From NCBI GenBank assembly GCA_043745195.1, contig JAYTTF010000049.1, positions 1 through 64,000 on the forward strand: 64,000 bases of DNA, written 5' to 3'. A program made the translations under genes and the position numbers. A model generated the notes under the pieces. It was not told the DNA's origin. It saw only the letters and a program-made list of their open reading frames with translations, and did no database searches. Each line of letters opens with the position of its first letter. Positions within the stretch are counted from its first letter, which is position 1. The DNA comes from JANXSF01 sp043745195 (lineage in GTDB: Bacteria; Acidobacteriota; Terriglobia; Bryobacterales; Bryobacteraceae). Of this stretch, positions 1 to 7,327 are shown piece after piece.

Positions 1-75
1 AAAATCATTGCCCTCCGATGCTGCTACCTCAACGGTCGGTTTGAAGATCACTGGGAGAATCGGCGGGCGGCGTAG
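1..75 (+). mobile_element. C-terminal tail of a transposase (partial)
   Basis: An open frame enters from the left edge and ends at TAG 73-75, giving 24 residues that end in GRFEDHWENRRAA. The Arg/Cys-rich LRCCYLNGRFEDxW pattern resembles the extreme C-terminus of ISKra4-like transposases, recalled from memory and not searched. The stop is followed at once by a sequence (75-98) that looks like an insertion-sequence end. The rest of the gene lies outside the window, so family and intactness cannot be judged. Confidence 0.4.
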
Positions 76-123
76 TTTCCACTTTTATGTCGCGCACCCA
101 TTCTATAAGTCGCGATAGCGACC
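75..123. repeat. Putative IS end plus copy 1 of a 19-bp hairpin repeat
   Basis: The stretch gtttccacttttatgtcgc (75-93) resembles, in inverted orientation, the sequence at 3322-3340. The 19-mer ataagtcgcgatagcgacc (105-123) occurs again exactly, in direct orientation, at 3309-3327. Within it, GTCGC-GATA-GCGAC can fold into a 5-bp stem with a 4-nt loop. Together the copies bracket the toxin-antitoxin region and suggest remains of a mobile element. Confidence 0.5.
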
Positions 124-219
124 AGCAATTGGGACAATGTAGTTCTGTGTTCCAGTTCCATCGGCGTCCATCAAGGTTGAATTCGTTATGACGATCCCTC
201 GGCTGAGTTCGGGATCCGG

Positions 220-459
220 TTAGCGAATCCTGCTTAGAATGTCATCAACTGTCGTCTCCAGATGCGCTGCCGCATCCTTGACCAGTGCCGCGAGGGTTCC
301 TGCGGTAATCGCCCTCGTCAGTGGAATAGTAAGATGTGCTTGCCGTGGAACCGAAATCGTCATTCGCACATGGCTCCCAGTCTGCCGCGTTTGTTTGTAG
401 CCCAGCCGCTTTAACGCGCCAATGAGATCCGCGCCGCTTAGATCCCTGGGAAGCTTCAC
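220..459 (-). CDS. hicA: HicA-family toxin, first hicAB pair
   Basis: This 79-residue protein has the small double-stranded-RNA-binding-like fold pattern of HicA mRNA interferases. The N-terminal segment SGADLIGALKRLGY precedes a basic TRQTGSHVRMT strand that contains the conserved catalytic-type His. Such toxins cleave mRNA and are held inactive by the partner HicB. The GTG start overlaps the stop of the upstream hicB by four bases (GTGA), so translation is probably coupled. It is slightly longer than typical HicA, with an acidic C-terminal helix. Activity is inferred from the family. Confidence 0.85.
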   Translation of the reverse strand: MKLPRDLSGADLIGALKRLGYKQTRQTGSHVRMTISVPRQAHLTIPLTRAITAGTLAALVKDAAAHLETTVDDILSRIR

Positions 460-662
460 GCTTGAATCACTTCTTCGCGAACGTAGTGCAGACGAATGAG
501 CTTGGGTGCTTCGCCGTCGTCAAAATGGCAGCTTACCGCGTCTTTCACCATTGCCTGAAGCTCGCGTTCCGTGTCCGCAACTGTGAAGATTGAGTGTCCC
601 AATGCCCTGGCCGAGAAGCCCCCTTCTGGCACGTCTTCGATCAGGAATATGATTTCGTTCAC
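456..662 (-). CDS. hicB: HicB-like antitoxin, first pair
   Basis: This 68-residue protein starts NEIIFLIEDVPEGGFSARALGHSIFT, the strand-turn-strand pattern of the HicB/DUF1902-like fold (partial RNase H-like). A helix with ELQAMVKDAVSCHF follows. The GTG at 662 is chosen because residues further upstream in the open frame (to 776) are low-complexity and match nothing in the family. No separate DNA-binding domain is present, so autoregulation would need another route. It lies upstream of hicA with a GTGA overlap, so antitoxin is made before toxin. Confidence 0.8.
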   Translation of the reverse strand: MNEIIFLIEDVPEGGFSARALGHSIFTVADTERELQAMVKDAVSCHFDDGEAPKLIRLHYVREEVIQA

Positions 663-965
663 GGCAAGGCTCCAGTACCATCCTACCCCGGTTCCGTGCG
701 GGGCAGCGGAACGCCGAGATCTGCAGAAAGATCCCTCAGTACCAGCATCGGGGGCATCTTCTATTTCAATCTGCATGTTCAGGAGTAATGATGCGGTCAG
801 TGAGCTAGATCACATGGCCACCTACAGACTTGGCTTCTGGGAAATAATGATGGAATGACAGATCTGGATAAGGACAAGTTATGTGACGCTACGAACCCGG
901 CTCTATTGTGAGTTGCCTTATACGACTACGCCACCGGCCACCGCAACCTTGATAGGATTGAAGCG

Positions 966-1184
966 ATGATGTTAACCGCCGTATTTCAAAAGGTGCCGGA
1001 AGGCTACATAGCTTTTGTCGAGGAACTGCCTGGCGCGAATACGCAGGGCGCGACTATCGAGGAAGCCAGATCCAACCTCGCCGAAGCGGTCACGCTTGTT
1101 CTGGACGCGAACCGCCAGCTAGCTGAAGAGTCCTTAGGAAACACCGTAGTGATCCGTGAGCCATTTGCTCTTCCCGCTGCATGA
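966..1184 (+). CDS. hicB: HicB-family antitoxin, second pair
   Basis: This 72-residue protein contains the family signature strand FQKVPEGYIAFVEELPGANTQG, followed by the helix TIEEARSNLAEAVTLVLDANR. It is a short HicB lacking a C-terminal DNA-binding domain. The second codon is also ATG, so the true start could be 969. It would neutralise the HicA encoded directly after it. The pair runs opposite to the flanking hicAB pairs and its sequence differs clearly from both, which points to independent acquisition, not local duplication. Confidence 0.88.
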   Translation: MMLTAVFQKVPEGYIAFVEELPGANTQGATIEEARSNLAEAVTLVLDANRQLAEESLGNTVVIREPFALPAA

Positions 1185-1370
1185 ATGAAGCGGATCGACT
1201 TGATTCGTCATCTTGAACGGAATGGTTGTCAGCTGTTACGCGAGGGCAACAACCATTCGGTGTACGTTAACCGATCTGCAAAGCGCTCCACGGCAGTACC
1301 GCGTCATCGTGAAGTGAACGATTTTCTCGCCCGCAAGATCTGCGACGACCTTCAAGTCCTGCGCCCTTAA
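1185..1370 (+). CDS. hicA: HicA-family toxin, second pair
   Basis: This 61-residue protein, MKRIDLIRHLERNGCQLLREGNNHSVYVN, matches the compact HicA fold. The conserved His lies in NNHSVY, followed by the VPRHREVND strand and a final helix. It is expected to be a ribosome-independent mRNA interferase. Its ATG directly follows the stop of the upstream hicB (TGA then ATG, no gap), so it is probably translated by reinitiation. All parts of the family are present, so it looks intact. Confidence 0.88.
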   Translation: MKRIDLIRHLERNGCQLLREGNNHSVYVNRSAKRSTAVPRHREVNDFLARKICDDLQVLRP

Positions 1371-1505
1371 TCGGTGCACCGCACCGAAAGCTTCATCGCA
1401 CGCAGAACCTCCGGCCCGTCGGAGAGGAAGACATTCCACCACCCGAGTCGGCACCCCGCTCCTAAGCTCGATTCGGGCTTTGTGCGGGCTATACCGAATC
1501 CCGAA

Positions 1506-1730
1506 TCAAGATCCTAAGAAGTCATCCGGATCAATTCCCGCCTGCTTCAAGATCGCCCGAAGCGTGCCTTCCGGCATGTCGCCAGGATGATTTGGAATCG
1601 TGGTGTAGCGGTTAGTTGAGGAATTGAACCAGATCTCGTGACTACCGGCGGATTGACGGTCGAACTCATACGTGCGTGCCTTCAGCATGATGTCTTTGTA
1701 ACGGAATCCGGCAAGCCGTCCCATTTTCAC
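1506..1730 (-). CDS. hicA: HicA-family toxin, third pair
   Basis: This 74-residue protein carries AGSHEIWFN with the conserved His, then TTIPNHPGDMPEGTLRAILKQAGID, the typical HicA C-terminal half. The GTG start at 1730 overlaps the stop of hicB by four bases. An ATG two codons later (1724) is a possible alternative. It looks complete and, by family, would act as an mRNA interferase restrained by the neighbouring HicB. Confidence 0.87.
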   Translation of the reverse strand: MKMGRLAGFRYKDIMLKARTYEFDRQSAGSHEIWFNSSTNRYTTIPNHPGDMPEGTLRAILKQAGIDPDDFLGS

Positions 1731-1957
1731 GCCGCGACGATGATGGTGTAATCGCGCCGCCCGCTTGTGGTTGGGAGATTCGGAATGCCTTCTCGTTCGC
1801 GCCGCGCTTCCAGCAATTTCCGAGCAACATCACGTGCAATTTCCAGCGCTTCAGCCACTGTTCGCCCTTGAGCAACAAGGCCCGACAAAGCGTGAGATGT
1901 TGCCAGAAATAGCCCCTCGGGGAGTTCTTCAATTTGCACTTGAATCGCAAATTCCAT
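1727..1957 (-). CDS. hicB: HicB-family antitoxin, third pair
   Basis: From the ATG at 1957 the product is 76 residues and begins MEFAIQVQIEELPEGLFLATS, the usual HicB opening. GTG at 1975 would add six residues (LKFDR-type) that the family does not need. A long helix (TVAEALEIARDVARKLLEARRE) follows, and the C-terminal RRDYTIIVAA strand completes the fold. The overlap with the downstream toxin is GTGA. It has no recognisable DNA-binding domain. Confidence 0.85.
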   Translation of the reverse strand: MEFAIQVQIEELPEGLFLATSHALSGLVAQGRTVAEALEIARDVARKLLEARREREGIPNLPTTSGRRDYTIIVAA

Positions 1958-1998
1958 ACGATCGAATTTTAGCACCTCTTTGCTAATCGGTAGCGTAA

Positions 1999-2033
1999 CA
2001 GCATTGGGAGCACCCTTCCATTTTTCCGGCGCG
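1999..2033. repeat. Short duplicated fragment, copy 1
   Basis: These 35 bases match 2993-3027 with a single mismatch, in the same orientation. Copy 2 lies inside the open frame of the hypothetical gene at 2397-3212. In the same reading direction copy 1 also encodes APEKWK-GAPNA, so the stretch 1976-2241 probably holds the remains of a partial duplication of that gene. I see no intact gene between 1976 and 2241. Confidence 0.7.
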
Positions 2034-2241
2034 TGGCTGATCGATTCGCCCGCTTGAAAGGAGAATGGATGTGCTTGGAAGCGCAGTAAAAGTGATGCGG
2101 CTAATAGATGGCAAGGGCCTCTCCAATGTTTTTAATATAGGAAGTGGAGGATACTAATTTGCGGATGACTTTATCGGGTTCTATCGAGAATCGTGCGTTC
2201 GTGCGCCCTAGTAGAGAGGTCGTATGGCATAACTAGATTGG

Positions 2242-2390
2242 TCACAATGTCCAGCAGTAGTGAGAATCCCAGGCCGGGTTAGTGGCGCGTGGACATTCTC
2301 CAATTGCGCACTACTGTGGGGAAGGTCTTCGAGAATCTCGAGGAAGGCATGACGGTTGAAGAAATCATTGAGCAGCACCTTCAAGTCTAA
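2242..2390 (+). pseudogene. Decayed DUF433 antitoxin-like gene
   Basis: One frame from 2242 reads CPAVVRIPGRVSGAWTF. A second frame, from about 2303 to the TAA at 2390, reads TTVGKVFENLEEGMTVEEIIEQHL. Together they follow the order of a DUF433 protein (SGAW.F.GTR.PV..LFENLE.G.TV.EFLE). The frame change falls between the two parts, near 2295-2315. DUF433 proteins usually act as antitoxins beside PIN-type toxins, but no partner is left here. Assignment is by remembered consensus. Confidence 0.5.
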
Positions 2391-2396
2391 TCGCCG

Positions 2397-3212
2397 TCAG
2401 GGAGGATCTATTTTGTTCACACCAGTCTCTCGGGCGGTTGCTGCAGGACGAAAGTCTGAATCCCAGCTCTCGTTCAGAACCCATTTGAAATCGGCTTCGA
2501 ACCCGACGGCTAACTTCGGTCCTTCGTAAAACTCCTTGGGACAGGGCCCACTGCGGGTAATAAAGTACCCGAAGTATGGCGACTCGCTGACGGCAGACAT
2601 GCTGTCGCCGACCGTAAGCATCTCACCAACGAAAAAGAACCAACCGCCATAATGGTACAGTCCGTTCTGAACCGGGCCATCCGCGACGGCCTCCGCTTCC
2701 TTCTTTGGATCAATGCCAAGCCGTTGGAGGAGTTCTCTAAACGCAGACGGATAGACTTCATCTCCTTGGGCCATTAGATTCCTACAGCCGGCGCAGCCAC
2801 AATCTTCGGCCCAGCCAGCTCTCAAACTTGTGTAGATCGCGGCAGTTGCTTCGGGATCGTAAAGGAACGTTTGGTCGTCTATTGTCATTTCCATCATCGG
2901 CATCTTTTCATTGTGAGGCAGAATAACGCGTCTCGGATGCTTACCGGTGCGCTCAACCCGCCATGAGTGGCAAAGTATAGAGGTGTCGGTACCAGCATTG
3001 GGAGCACTCTTCCATTTTTCCGGCGCGGAGTTGATAACGGCGATCAACTCTTCGAGCAGCGGAGCGTTGAGTTCAAGGTGCCGATCTATCCGGAGAGCCC
3101 CGTGGCGTATTTTTGCAAGCTGTTCGATGAGCAAATCACATTCAAGGTGGACTCCCAGGGGCTCGCGACGGGACTCACGTATGTTAGCAATGGTATGGCC
3201 CGGCAAGCTCAA
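2397..3212 (-). CDS. Conserved hypothetical protein with CGCxxC motif
   Basis: The 271-residue open frame has two parts. From about residue 104 on it resembles an uncharacterised soil-bacterial family: a CGCAGCRNL cysteine cluster, then AFRELLQRLGIDPKKEAEA and a Tyr/Gly-rich YHYGGWFFFVGEM segment. The cysteines could bind metal, but this is not shown. The first 100 residues do not look like a domain and contain the segment duplicated at 1999-2033. The real start may therefore be the ATG at 2903 (168 residues). Function unknown. Confidence 0.55.
   Translation of the reverse strand: MSLPGHTIANIRESRREPLGVHLECDLLIEQLAKIRHGALRIDRHLELNAPLLEELIAVINSAPEKWKSAPNAGTDTSILCHSWRVERTGKHPRRVILPHNEKMPMMEMTIDDQTFLYDPEATAAIYTSLRAGWAEDCGCAGCRNLMAQGDEVYPSAFRELLQRLGIDPKKEAEAVADGPVQNGLYHYGGWFFFVGEMLTVGDSMSAVSESPYFGYFITRSGPCPKEFYEGPKLAVGFEADFKWVLNESWDSDFRPAATARETGVNKIDPP
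2993..3027. repeat. Short duplicated fragment, copy 2
   Basis: This is the partner of 1999-2033: 34 of 35 bases are identical and the orientation is the same. It lies within the N-terminal third of the hypothetical open frame. Confidence 0.7.
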
Positions 3213-3308
3213 CGAATCAAGTAGGTCGTCAAGTCAGCGCCATTCTTGCGATTTGGTTCGGGCCTTGCGGCAGCCAACCCCGCCGTGTTTCTGAGGGCAT
3301 AGAGAACG

Positions 3309-3340
3309 ATAAGTCGCGATAGCGACCCGAAAGTGGAACC
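3309..3340. repeat. Copy 2 of the 19-bp hairpin repeat with IS-like end
   Basis: The exact 19-mer ataagtcgcgatagcgacc lies at 3309-3327. The following gcgacccgaaagtggaacc (3322-3340) is an imperfect inverted match of 75-93. It marks the right edge of the toxin-antitoxin and decayed-gene segment. Confidence 0.55.
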
Positions 3341-3377
3341 AAGCCCCACTGCGTGCCAGCGAGGCGGTAGCCTGTTC

Positions 3378-3749
3378 TTATTCCACCTGAGCCCTTGGGT
3401 CAGCACCTAAGTCCCAGCGGTTCCCTTCCAGAGGCTCTGAGACAAAACGGACTCCAGCATCCATCATTCGTTGGTGTGCCGCATCGAAGTCTTCGACCCG
3501 CAGGAAGAGGCCGACGCGGCCCGCGAACTGCTGGCCGATAATGGCTACCTGGTGCTCACCATCGGCGCGGGCAAGCAGAATGCCTGTCTGGGCCCCGGAA
3601 GGCCGAACGACGACCCAGCGTTTCGACCGCCCATCATTCGTCAAGGACGGGGTGTCTTCGACCAACTCGAAGTGGAGAACGTCGACGAAGAACCGGATGG
3701 CAGGATCGTAGTCCCGGACCACCAATGCTATCAGCTCAAGATTTGCCAC
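3378..3749 (-). CDS. VOC-family protein with shortened C-terminus
   Basis: This 123-residue member of the vicinal oxygen chelate (glyoxalase/bleomycin-resistance) fold starts with NLELIALVVRDYDPAIRFFVDVLHFELVEDT and continues with GRVGLFLRVEDFDAAHQRMMDAGVRFVSEPLEG. Family members continue after this point with a strand such as PYG.VVVFLDLEGNRWDL. Here SEPLEG is joined directly to NRWDL, so about a dozen residues are missing. They include the strand that normally carries the last metal ligand (Glu). The start is GTG. It may be a non-enzymatic relic. Confidence 0.7.
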   Translation of the reverse strand: MANLELIALVVRDYDPAIRFFVDVLHFELVEDTPSLTNDGRSKRWVVVRPSGAQTGILLARADGEHQVAIIGQQFAGRVGLFLRVEDFDAAHQRMMDAGVRFVSEPLEGNRWDLGADPRAQVE

Positions 3750-3820
3750 AGATCTTCAGATTACCCGAGGCCGAAACTCGGCGTGCAGATTTGGCGGCAA
3801 TGCGGTACACTGAAAAGGTT

Positions 3821-4054
3821 ATGCCAGTATGTCCAGTTACAGAGAAGCGCGCCATGTCCGGGAATCGCGTTTCCCATGCCAACAATAAAACAAAGCGCCG
3901 GTTTGAAGTAAACCTGCATGAACAGCGTTTCTGGGTTCCTTCCGAAAAACGTTGGGTGCGCCTGCGGATTTCCGCTAAGGCCATTAAGACTATCGACAAG
4001 TTGGGCATTGAAGCAGTTTTGCTTGGAATGCGCAAGAATGGCGTTAAGGTCTAA
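3821..4054 (+). CDS. rpmB: 50S ribosomal protein L28 (zinc-free form)
   Basis: This 77-residue protein has the L28 signature NRVSHANNKTKRRFEVNL, then HEQRFWVPSEKRWVRLRISAKAIKTIDKLGI. It is a structural protein of the large ribosomal subunit. The ATG at 3821 gives the usual N-terminus (xPVCPVTEKR), whereas the longer frame from 3725 adds unrelated residues. Only one cysteine remains of the two CxxC pairs found in zinc-binding L28, so this is the C-minus type, as in E. coli. rpmG follows after 12 bases, forming a two-gene unit. Confidence 0.97.
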   Translation: MPVCPVTEKRAMSGNRVSHANNKTKRRFEVNLHEQRFWVPSEKRWVRLRISAKAIKTIDKLGIEAVLLGMRKNGVKV

Positions 4055-4066
4055 AGGAATTCCATT

Positions 4067-4219
4067 ATGCGAACTATCATTAAATTAGTCTCAACCGCCG
4101 GTACGGGCCATTTCTATACCACCACCAAGAATCCGAAGAAGACCACGGAGAAATTGTTGATGAAGAAGTTTGACCCTACCATCCGCAAGCACGTTGATTA
4201 CAAAGAAGCGAAGGTCTGA
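4067..4219 (+). CDS. rpmG: 50S ribosomal protein L33 (zinc-free form)
   Basis: This 50-residue protein contains IIKLVSTAGTGHFYTTTKNPKKTTEKL and ends KFDPTIRKHVDYKEAKV, the L33 pattern. It lacks the CxxC pairs of the zinc-binding form, like its neighbour L28. Its stop codon lies inside the left arm of the terminator hairpin, so the unit ends very tightly. Confidence 0.97.
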   Translation: MRTIIKLVSTAGTGHFYTTTKNPKKTTEKLLMKKFDPTIRKHVDYKEAKV

Positions 4220-4239
4220 CGAAAGTCAGGCCTTCTTTT
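4210..4239 (+). terminator. Rho-independent terminator of rpmB-rpmG
   Basis: An 11-bp stem, gaaggtctgac with gtcaggccttc (one G-T pair), closes on a GAAA loop and is followed by TTTT. The rpmG stop TGA (4217-4219) is part of the stem. Confidence 0.9.
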
Positions 4240-4349
4240 CGTTCCTCCTTCAGCCTTCCCTAAAGTTTCCTCTTCTCTAATTCTTAGCTTTACTTTCCCC
4301 CTGCTTGTACCCAAACTCTGCCGGATGTAAACTCATGTAGGCCCTACTT

Positions 4350-5942
4350 ATGAATAGAAGACAACTGCTTCAATCTGCCACTGGCGGATTAACCATTCTG
4401 AAAACCGGCATCCTGCGCGGGCAAACTGCACCCAGTAACAAACTAAACATCGCCTTAATCGGCGTCTGGGGACGGGGGACCGCTCACTACAACGTGATCC
4501 GCAACGAAAATGTTGTTGCGCTTTGCGACGTGAACGATCTGCGAACCAAAGAAGCACTCCAAGTATTCCCGAACGCCAAGACATACGTCGATTGGCGGCG
4601 GTGTTTGGATCAAAAAGGCATTGATGCGGTCATTATCTGCACAGCGGATCACCATCACGCCTTTATCGCCAATTGGGCGCTGAATCGCGATATGCATGTT
4701 TATTGCGAAAAACCTCTTGGCATTTCAGTGGATGAGGTTCGCACTGTACGCGCCAATTACCTTACTCGCAAAGCCAAAGTTGCTACGCAACACGGCACAC
4801 AACGCCATGCATTTCCAAACTTCGAACGGCTTCGGGAGCTGATACTCGATGGAGCAATCGGCGATCTCAAAACAGTACACAGTTGGGATAGCCGTCAATT
4901 GCCGCGACCGGGATATCCAGTTGCCGAAGGCAAAGCTCCTGCCTCCTTGAATTACGAACAATGGATCGGTCCATCACCATACCATCCATACAGCCCGCAA
5001 TACTTTGGCGGCTCGTCAGGTTTGAATTGCCTGTTCTGGAACATGTATCGCGATTTCGGCGTGGGCCAGATGGGCGACATGGGCGCGCATACCATGGATT
5101 TGGTTTGGAACGTTGTGGACTGCGGCGCACCTACCTCCATCGAGGTGGATAGTGAAGTGAGTGACAAATACAATCCTGATATCTGTCCTGTAAAACTGAA
5201 GGCGACCTTTGAGCATGGGGCAAACTCGTGGAGGGGGCCCATCTCTTTGGTTTGGTATCAAGGGGGACTGAAACCAGAATCGCCAAAGAACTTCATTGAT
5301 CTTGCCCGCGTTGCAAACGGCGCAATTTTCGAGGGGACCAAAGGCAGTATTTTGGCAGATTTCACGAGTCGCATGATTATTCCCAACAACGATGATGGCG
5401 ATTTGACTTACTATAAACGACGTTCCAAAGACGATTTGCTTCCATTGATGACAGCCCCCGCACGCGCCGCGGGTGGTCCGGCTACGGGCGGTCGCCGCAA
5501 CCAGGCGGCTCGTGCACTTCCCAAAGGAATGACGGCAATGCCTAGTTCGGTATCAGGTCCGAATGGCTTTCCTGTTCTGCAGATGATCGAAGGGGGAATT
5601 CCACCTGCGATCGGACTGCCGAACCCTGCCATTGATTCCATTCTTGAAGCTGAAAAAGCAGGAATCGGGCCTTCCCGCAACGGGGCGGATGCATTTCAAC
5701 TGGATTGGGTGGATGCTTGCAAGGGGCTGCGCAATGGAGTAACTCATGGGGTCAGCAGTAAGACGCATTGCGATTTTGAGTATGCCGGGACCATGATGGA
5801 ACAGATGCTTTTAGGTTTGGTTGCTCATCGGGTAGGAAAGAAGCTGATGTACGATGCGGCCACGGGAAGAGTTACGAATTCAACGGAGGCGAACGATTAT
5901 TTAAAGCGAACCTACCGCCCCAATTGGACTCTTAACGGTTAA
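4350..5942 (+). CDS. Gfo/Idh/MocA-family oxidoreductase, exported
   Basis: This 530-residue protein starts with a Tat-like leader (MNRRQLLQSATGGLTIL). The N-terminal Rossmann domain carries LNIALIGVWGRGTAHYNVI, and the conserved EKPLG motif follows near residue 120 (HVYCEKPLGISVDE). The large C-terminal part with MGDMGAHTMDLVW is typical of the long, secreted Gfo/Idh/MocA proteins of Acidobacteriota and Planctomycetota. These are NAD(P)-dependent sugar or glycoside dehydrogenases, several acting at the 3-position of glycosides. Its 3' end overlaps the convergent DUF1080 gene by four bases, and the two may act on related substrates. Confidence 0.88.
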   Translation: MNRRQLLQSATGGLTILKTGILRGQTAPSNKLNIALIGVWGRGTAHYNVIRNENVVALCDVNDLRTKEALQVFPNAKTYVDWRRCLDQKGIDAVIICTADHHHAFIANWALNRDMHVYCEKPLGISVDEVRTVRANYLTRKAKVATQHGTQRHAFPNFERLRELILDGAIGDLKTVHSWDSRQLPRPGYPVAEGKAPASLNYEQWIGPSPYHPYSPQYFGGSSGLNCLFWNMYRDFGVGQMGDMGAHTMDLVWNVVDCGAPTSIEVDSEVSDKYNPDICPVKLKATFEHGANSWRGPISLVWYQGGLKPESPKNFIDLARVANGAIFEGTKGSILADFTSRMIIPNNDDGDLTYYKRRSKDDLLPLMTAPARAAGGPATGGRRNQAARALPKGMTAMPSSVSGPNGFPVLQMIEGGIPPAIGLPNPAIDSILEAEKAGIGPSRNGADAFQLDWVDACKGLRNGVTHGVSSKTHCDFEYAGTMMEQMLLGLVAHRVGKKLMYDAATGRVTNSTEANDYLKRTYRPNWTLNG

Positions 5943-6544
5943 CGTTTCAGCAGCCGGAATTCGATTTTACGTAGGGCCCCAGCGGTGTTATAGGAGGCAA
6001 AACCCAAAGGGACGCAAAGCTTGGTTTCACCTGGGCGCAAAGCAAATGAGTGTCCTTTTGTGACAACGTTAATGATTGGTTGATCATCAATCCAAGCGCG
6101 TATTCTATCCTGAGTCACTTGAAGACGAAGTTTGTACCAATGCTCATTTTCAAAATTGAAATAAGCACGAGTTTCATTGTCCGATGCATCCCATCCGTCG
6201 ATGCTTGAAATGCCTACAATATCTCCGCCCCATCCACCAGTAACCCAAGTTGCGAATGAGTCACGAAATGGAAAGGTTAAGCTTGCGAAAAAATCATTTC
6301 CGCGCAACCGCCGTGCCTCCAGCCTGATCTCGTAATCTGTCTGGGGGAAATGGCCGATCCAGGCAATCCCGGTCATCGGTCCACCTGGCTCTAAAACAAT
6401 TTCTCCACTTTGAACGCGCACAGAGCCATGTCCCTTGAATTGCGCCTCCCGCCAACCCTTCAGACTCTTACCATCGAATAGAGGCTGCCAATCCGATGTT
6501 TGAGCAAGGGCAATAGTGGATAATAAGATAAGTATAATTCTCAT
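5939..6544 (-). CDS. Secreted DUF1080 (3-keto-glycoside hydrolase-like) protein
   Basis: This 201-residue protein has a signal peptide (MRIILILLSTIALAQ). A single DUF1080 jelly-roll domain follows: WQPLFDGKSLKGW at the start, then FPQTDYEIRLEARRLRGNDFFASLTFPF, and a final IEFRLLK strand. The fold is that of concanavalin-like lectins. Members have been linked to 3-keto-disaccharide hydrolysis, which fits the neighbouring oxidoreductase of the same substrate class. Substrate is inferred from the family and the neighbour only. Confidence 0.85.
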   Translation of the reverse strand: MRIILILLSTIALAQTSDWQPLFDGKSLKGWREAQFKGHGSVRVQSGEIVLEPGGPMTGIAWIGHFPQTDYEIRLEARRLRGNDFFASLTFPFRDSFATWVTGGWGGDIVGISSIDGWDASDNETRAYFNFENEHWYKLRLQVTQDRIRAWIDDQPIINVVTKGHSFALRPGETKLCVPLGFASYNTAGALRKIEFRLLKR

Positions 6545-6610
6545 TTCGATGATCTAACCAATTAGATCACGTGACGTAACCCAATTCCGCAATTATCCGT
6601 CCTTACAAGA

Positions 6611-7318
6611 GTGTTCCCGGTGGTCATTCTCCTTCTATTGGTCTCGGTAGCGGCAAGCGGCCAAAGTTTACGTGATCTCTCGTCCACCACTCCACTCCCT
6701 CCAAATAACACTCTGGTCATCGGCATTCTCGGTGGCATTGAGCATTGGAACGACCCGACTCGTGGCATTCGTAAGCTTACCCTGAAGCTTCGCCAAACTC
6801 CAGGAGTAAGTGCTGAATCCATCGAAAATCGGCGAGTTGGTACTGCGCTTCGGTTCATTGAAAAATCTCTGGACACCAATGGCGACGGGGTATTAAGCAC
6901 GGATGAACGGAAACAAGCCCGCATCATTCTTTATGGTCAAAGCCTGGGCGGCCAAGCCATTCTTCGACTTGCAAGATCCCTCAATAAACGCGGAATCCCA
7001 GTGCTGCTGACAGTGCAGGTGGATAGCGTTGGCCGAACGGATCACATCATCCCATCCAATGTTCGAGCGGCCGTAAATTTCTATCAACACGAATTGCTTA
7101 CTGTTTGGGGTGAAACGAAGATCAGCGCTGCTGATCCACAAAAAACTACCATCCTGGCTAACAAGCAATTTCACTATCCCCCACTTCTTTCCGATGCGCC
7201 AAAACCCAATACCTGGGTCCGCCGGCGTTTTGGTGGAGGGCACGCGCGCATGGAAGCCGATCCAATTGTTTGGAAGGAAGTGGAATCATACATACGGAAG
7301 GCCCTCAAAACCAAATAA
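6611..7318 (+). CDS. Secreted alpha/beta-hydrolase-like protein with EF-hand-like loop
   Basis: This 235-residue protein starts at GTG and has a signal peptide (VVILLLLVSVAASGQ). The nucleophile elbow is GQSLGGQA with Ser111. A calcium-loop-like segment, DTNGDGVLSTDE, lies at 88-99. VQVDSVGRTDHIIP and GGGHARME near the C-terminus could provide the Asp and His of the triad. Lipase or esterase activity is possible, but the substrate is unknown. It lies just upstream of the large fusion protein and runs the same way (9-base gap), so both are probably co-transcribed. Confidence 0.7.
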   Translation: MFPVVILLLLVSVAASGQSLRDLSSTTPLPPNNTLVIGILGGIEHWNDPTRGIRKLTLKLRQTPGVSAESIENRRVGTALRFIEKSLDTNGDGVLSTDERKQARIILYGQSLGGQAILRLARSLNKRGIPVLLTVQVDSVGRTDHIIPSNVRAAVNFYQHELLTVWGETKISAADPQKTTILANKQFHYPPLLSDAPKPNTWVRRRFGGGHARMEADPIVWKEVESYIRKALKTK

Positions 7319-7327
7319 AATAAACAT

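Noticed and set aside
3471..3911. 146-residue frame on the plus strand
   Set aside because: It lies antisense to the VOC gene and reads through the rpmB start in another frame.
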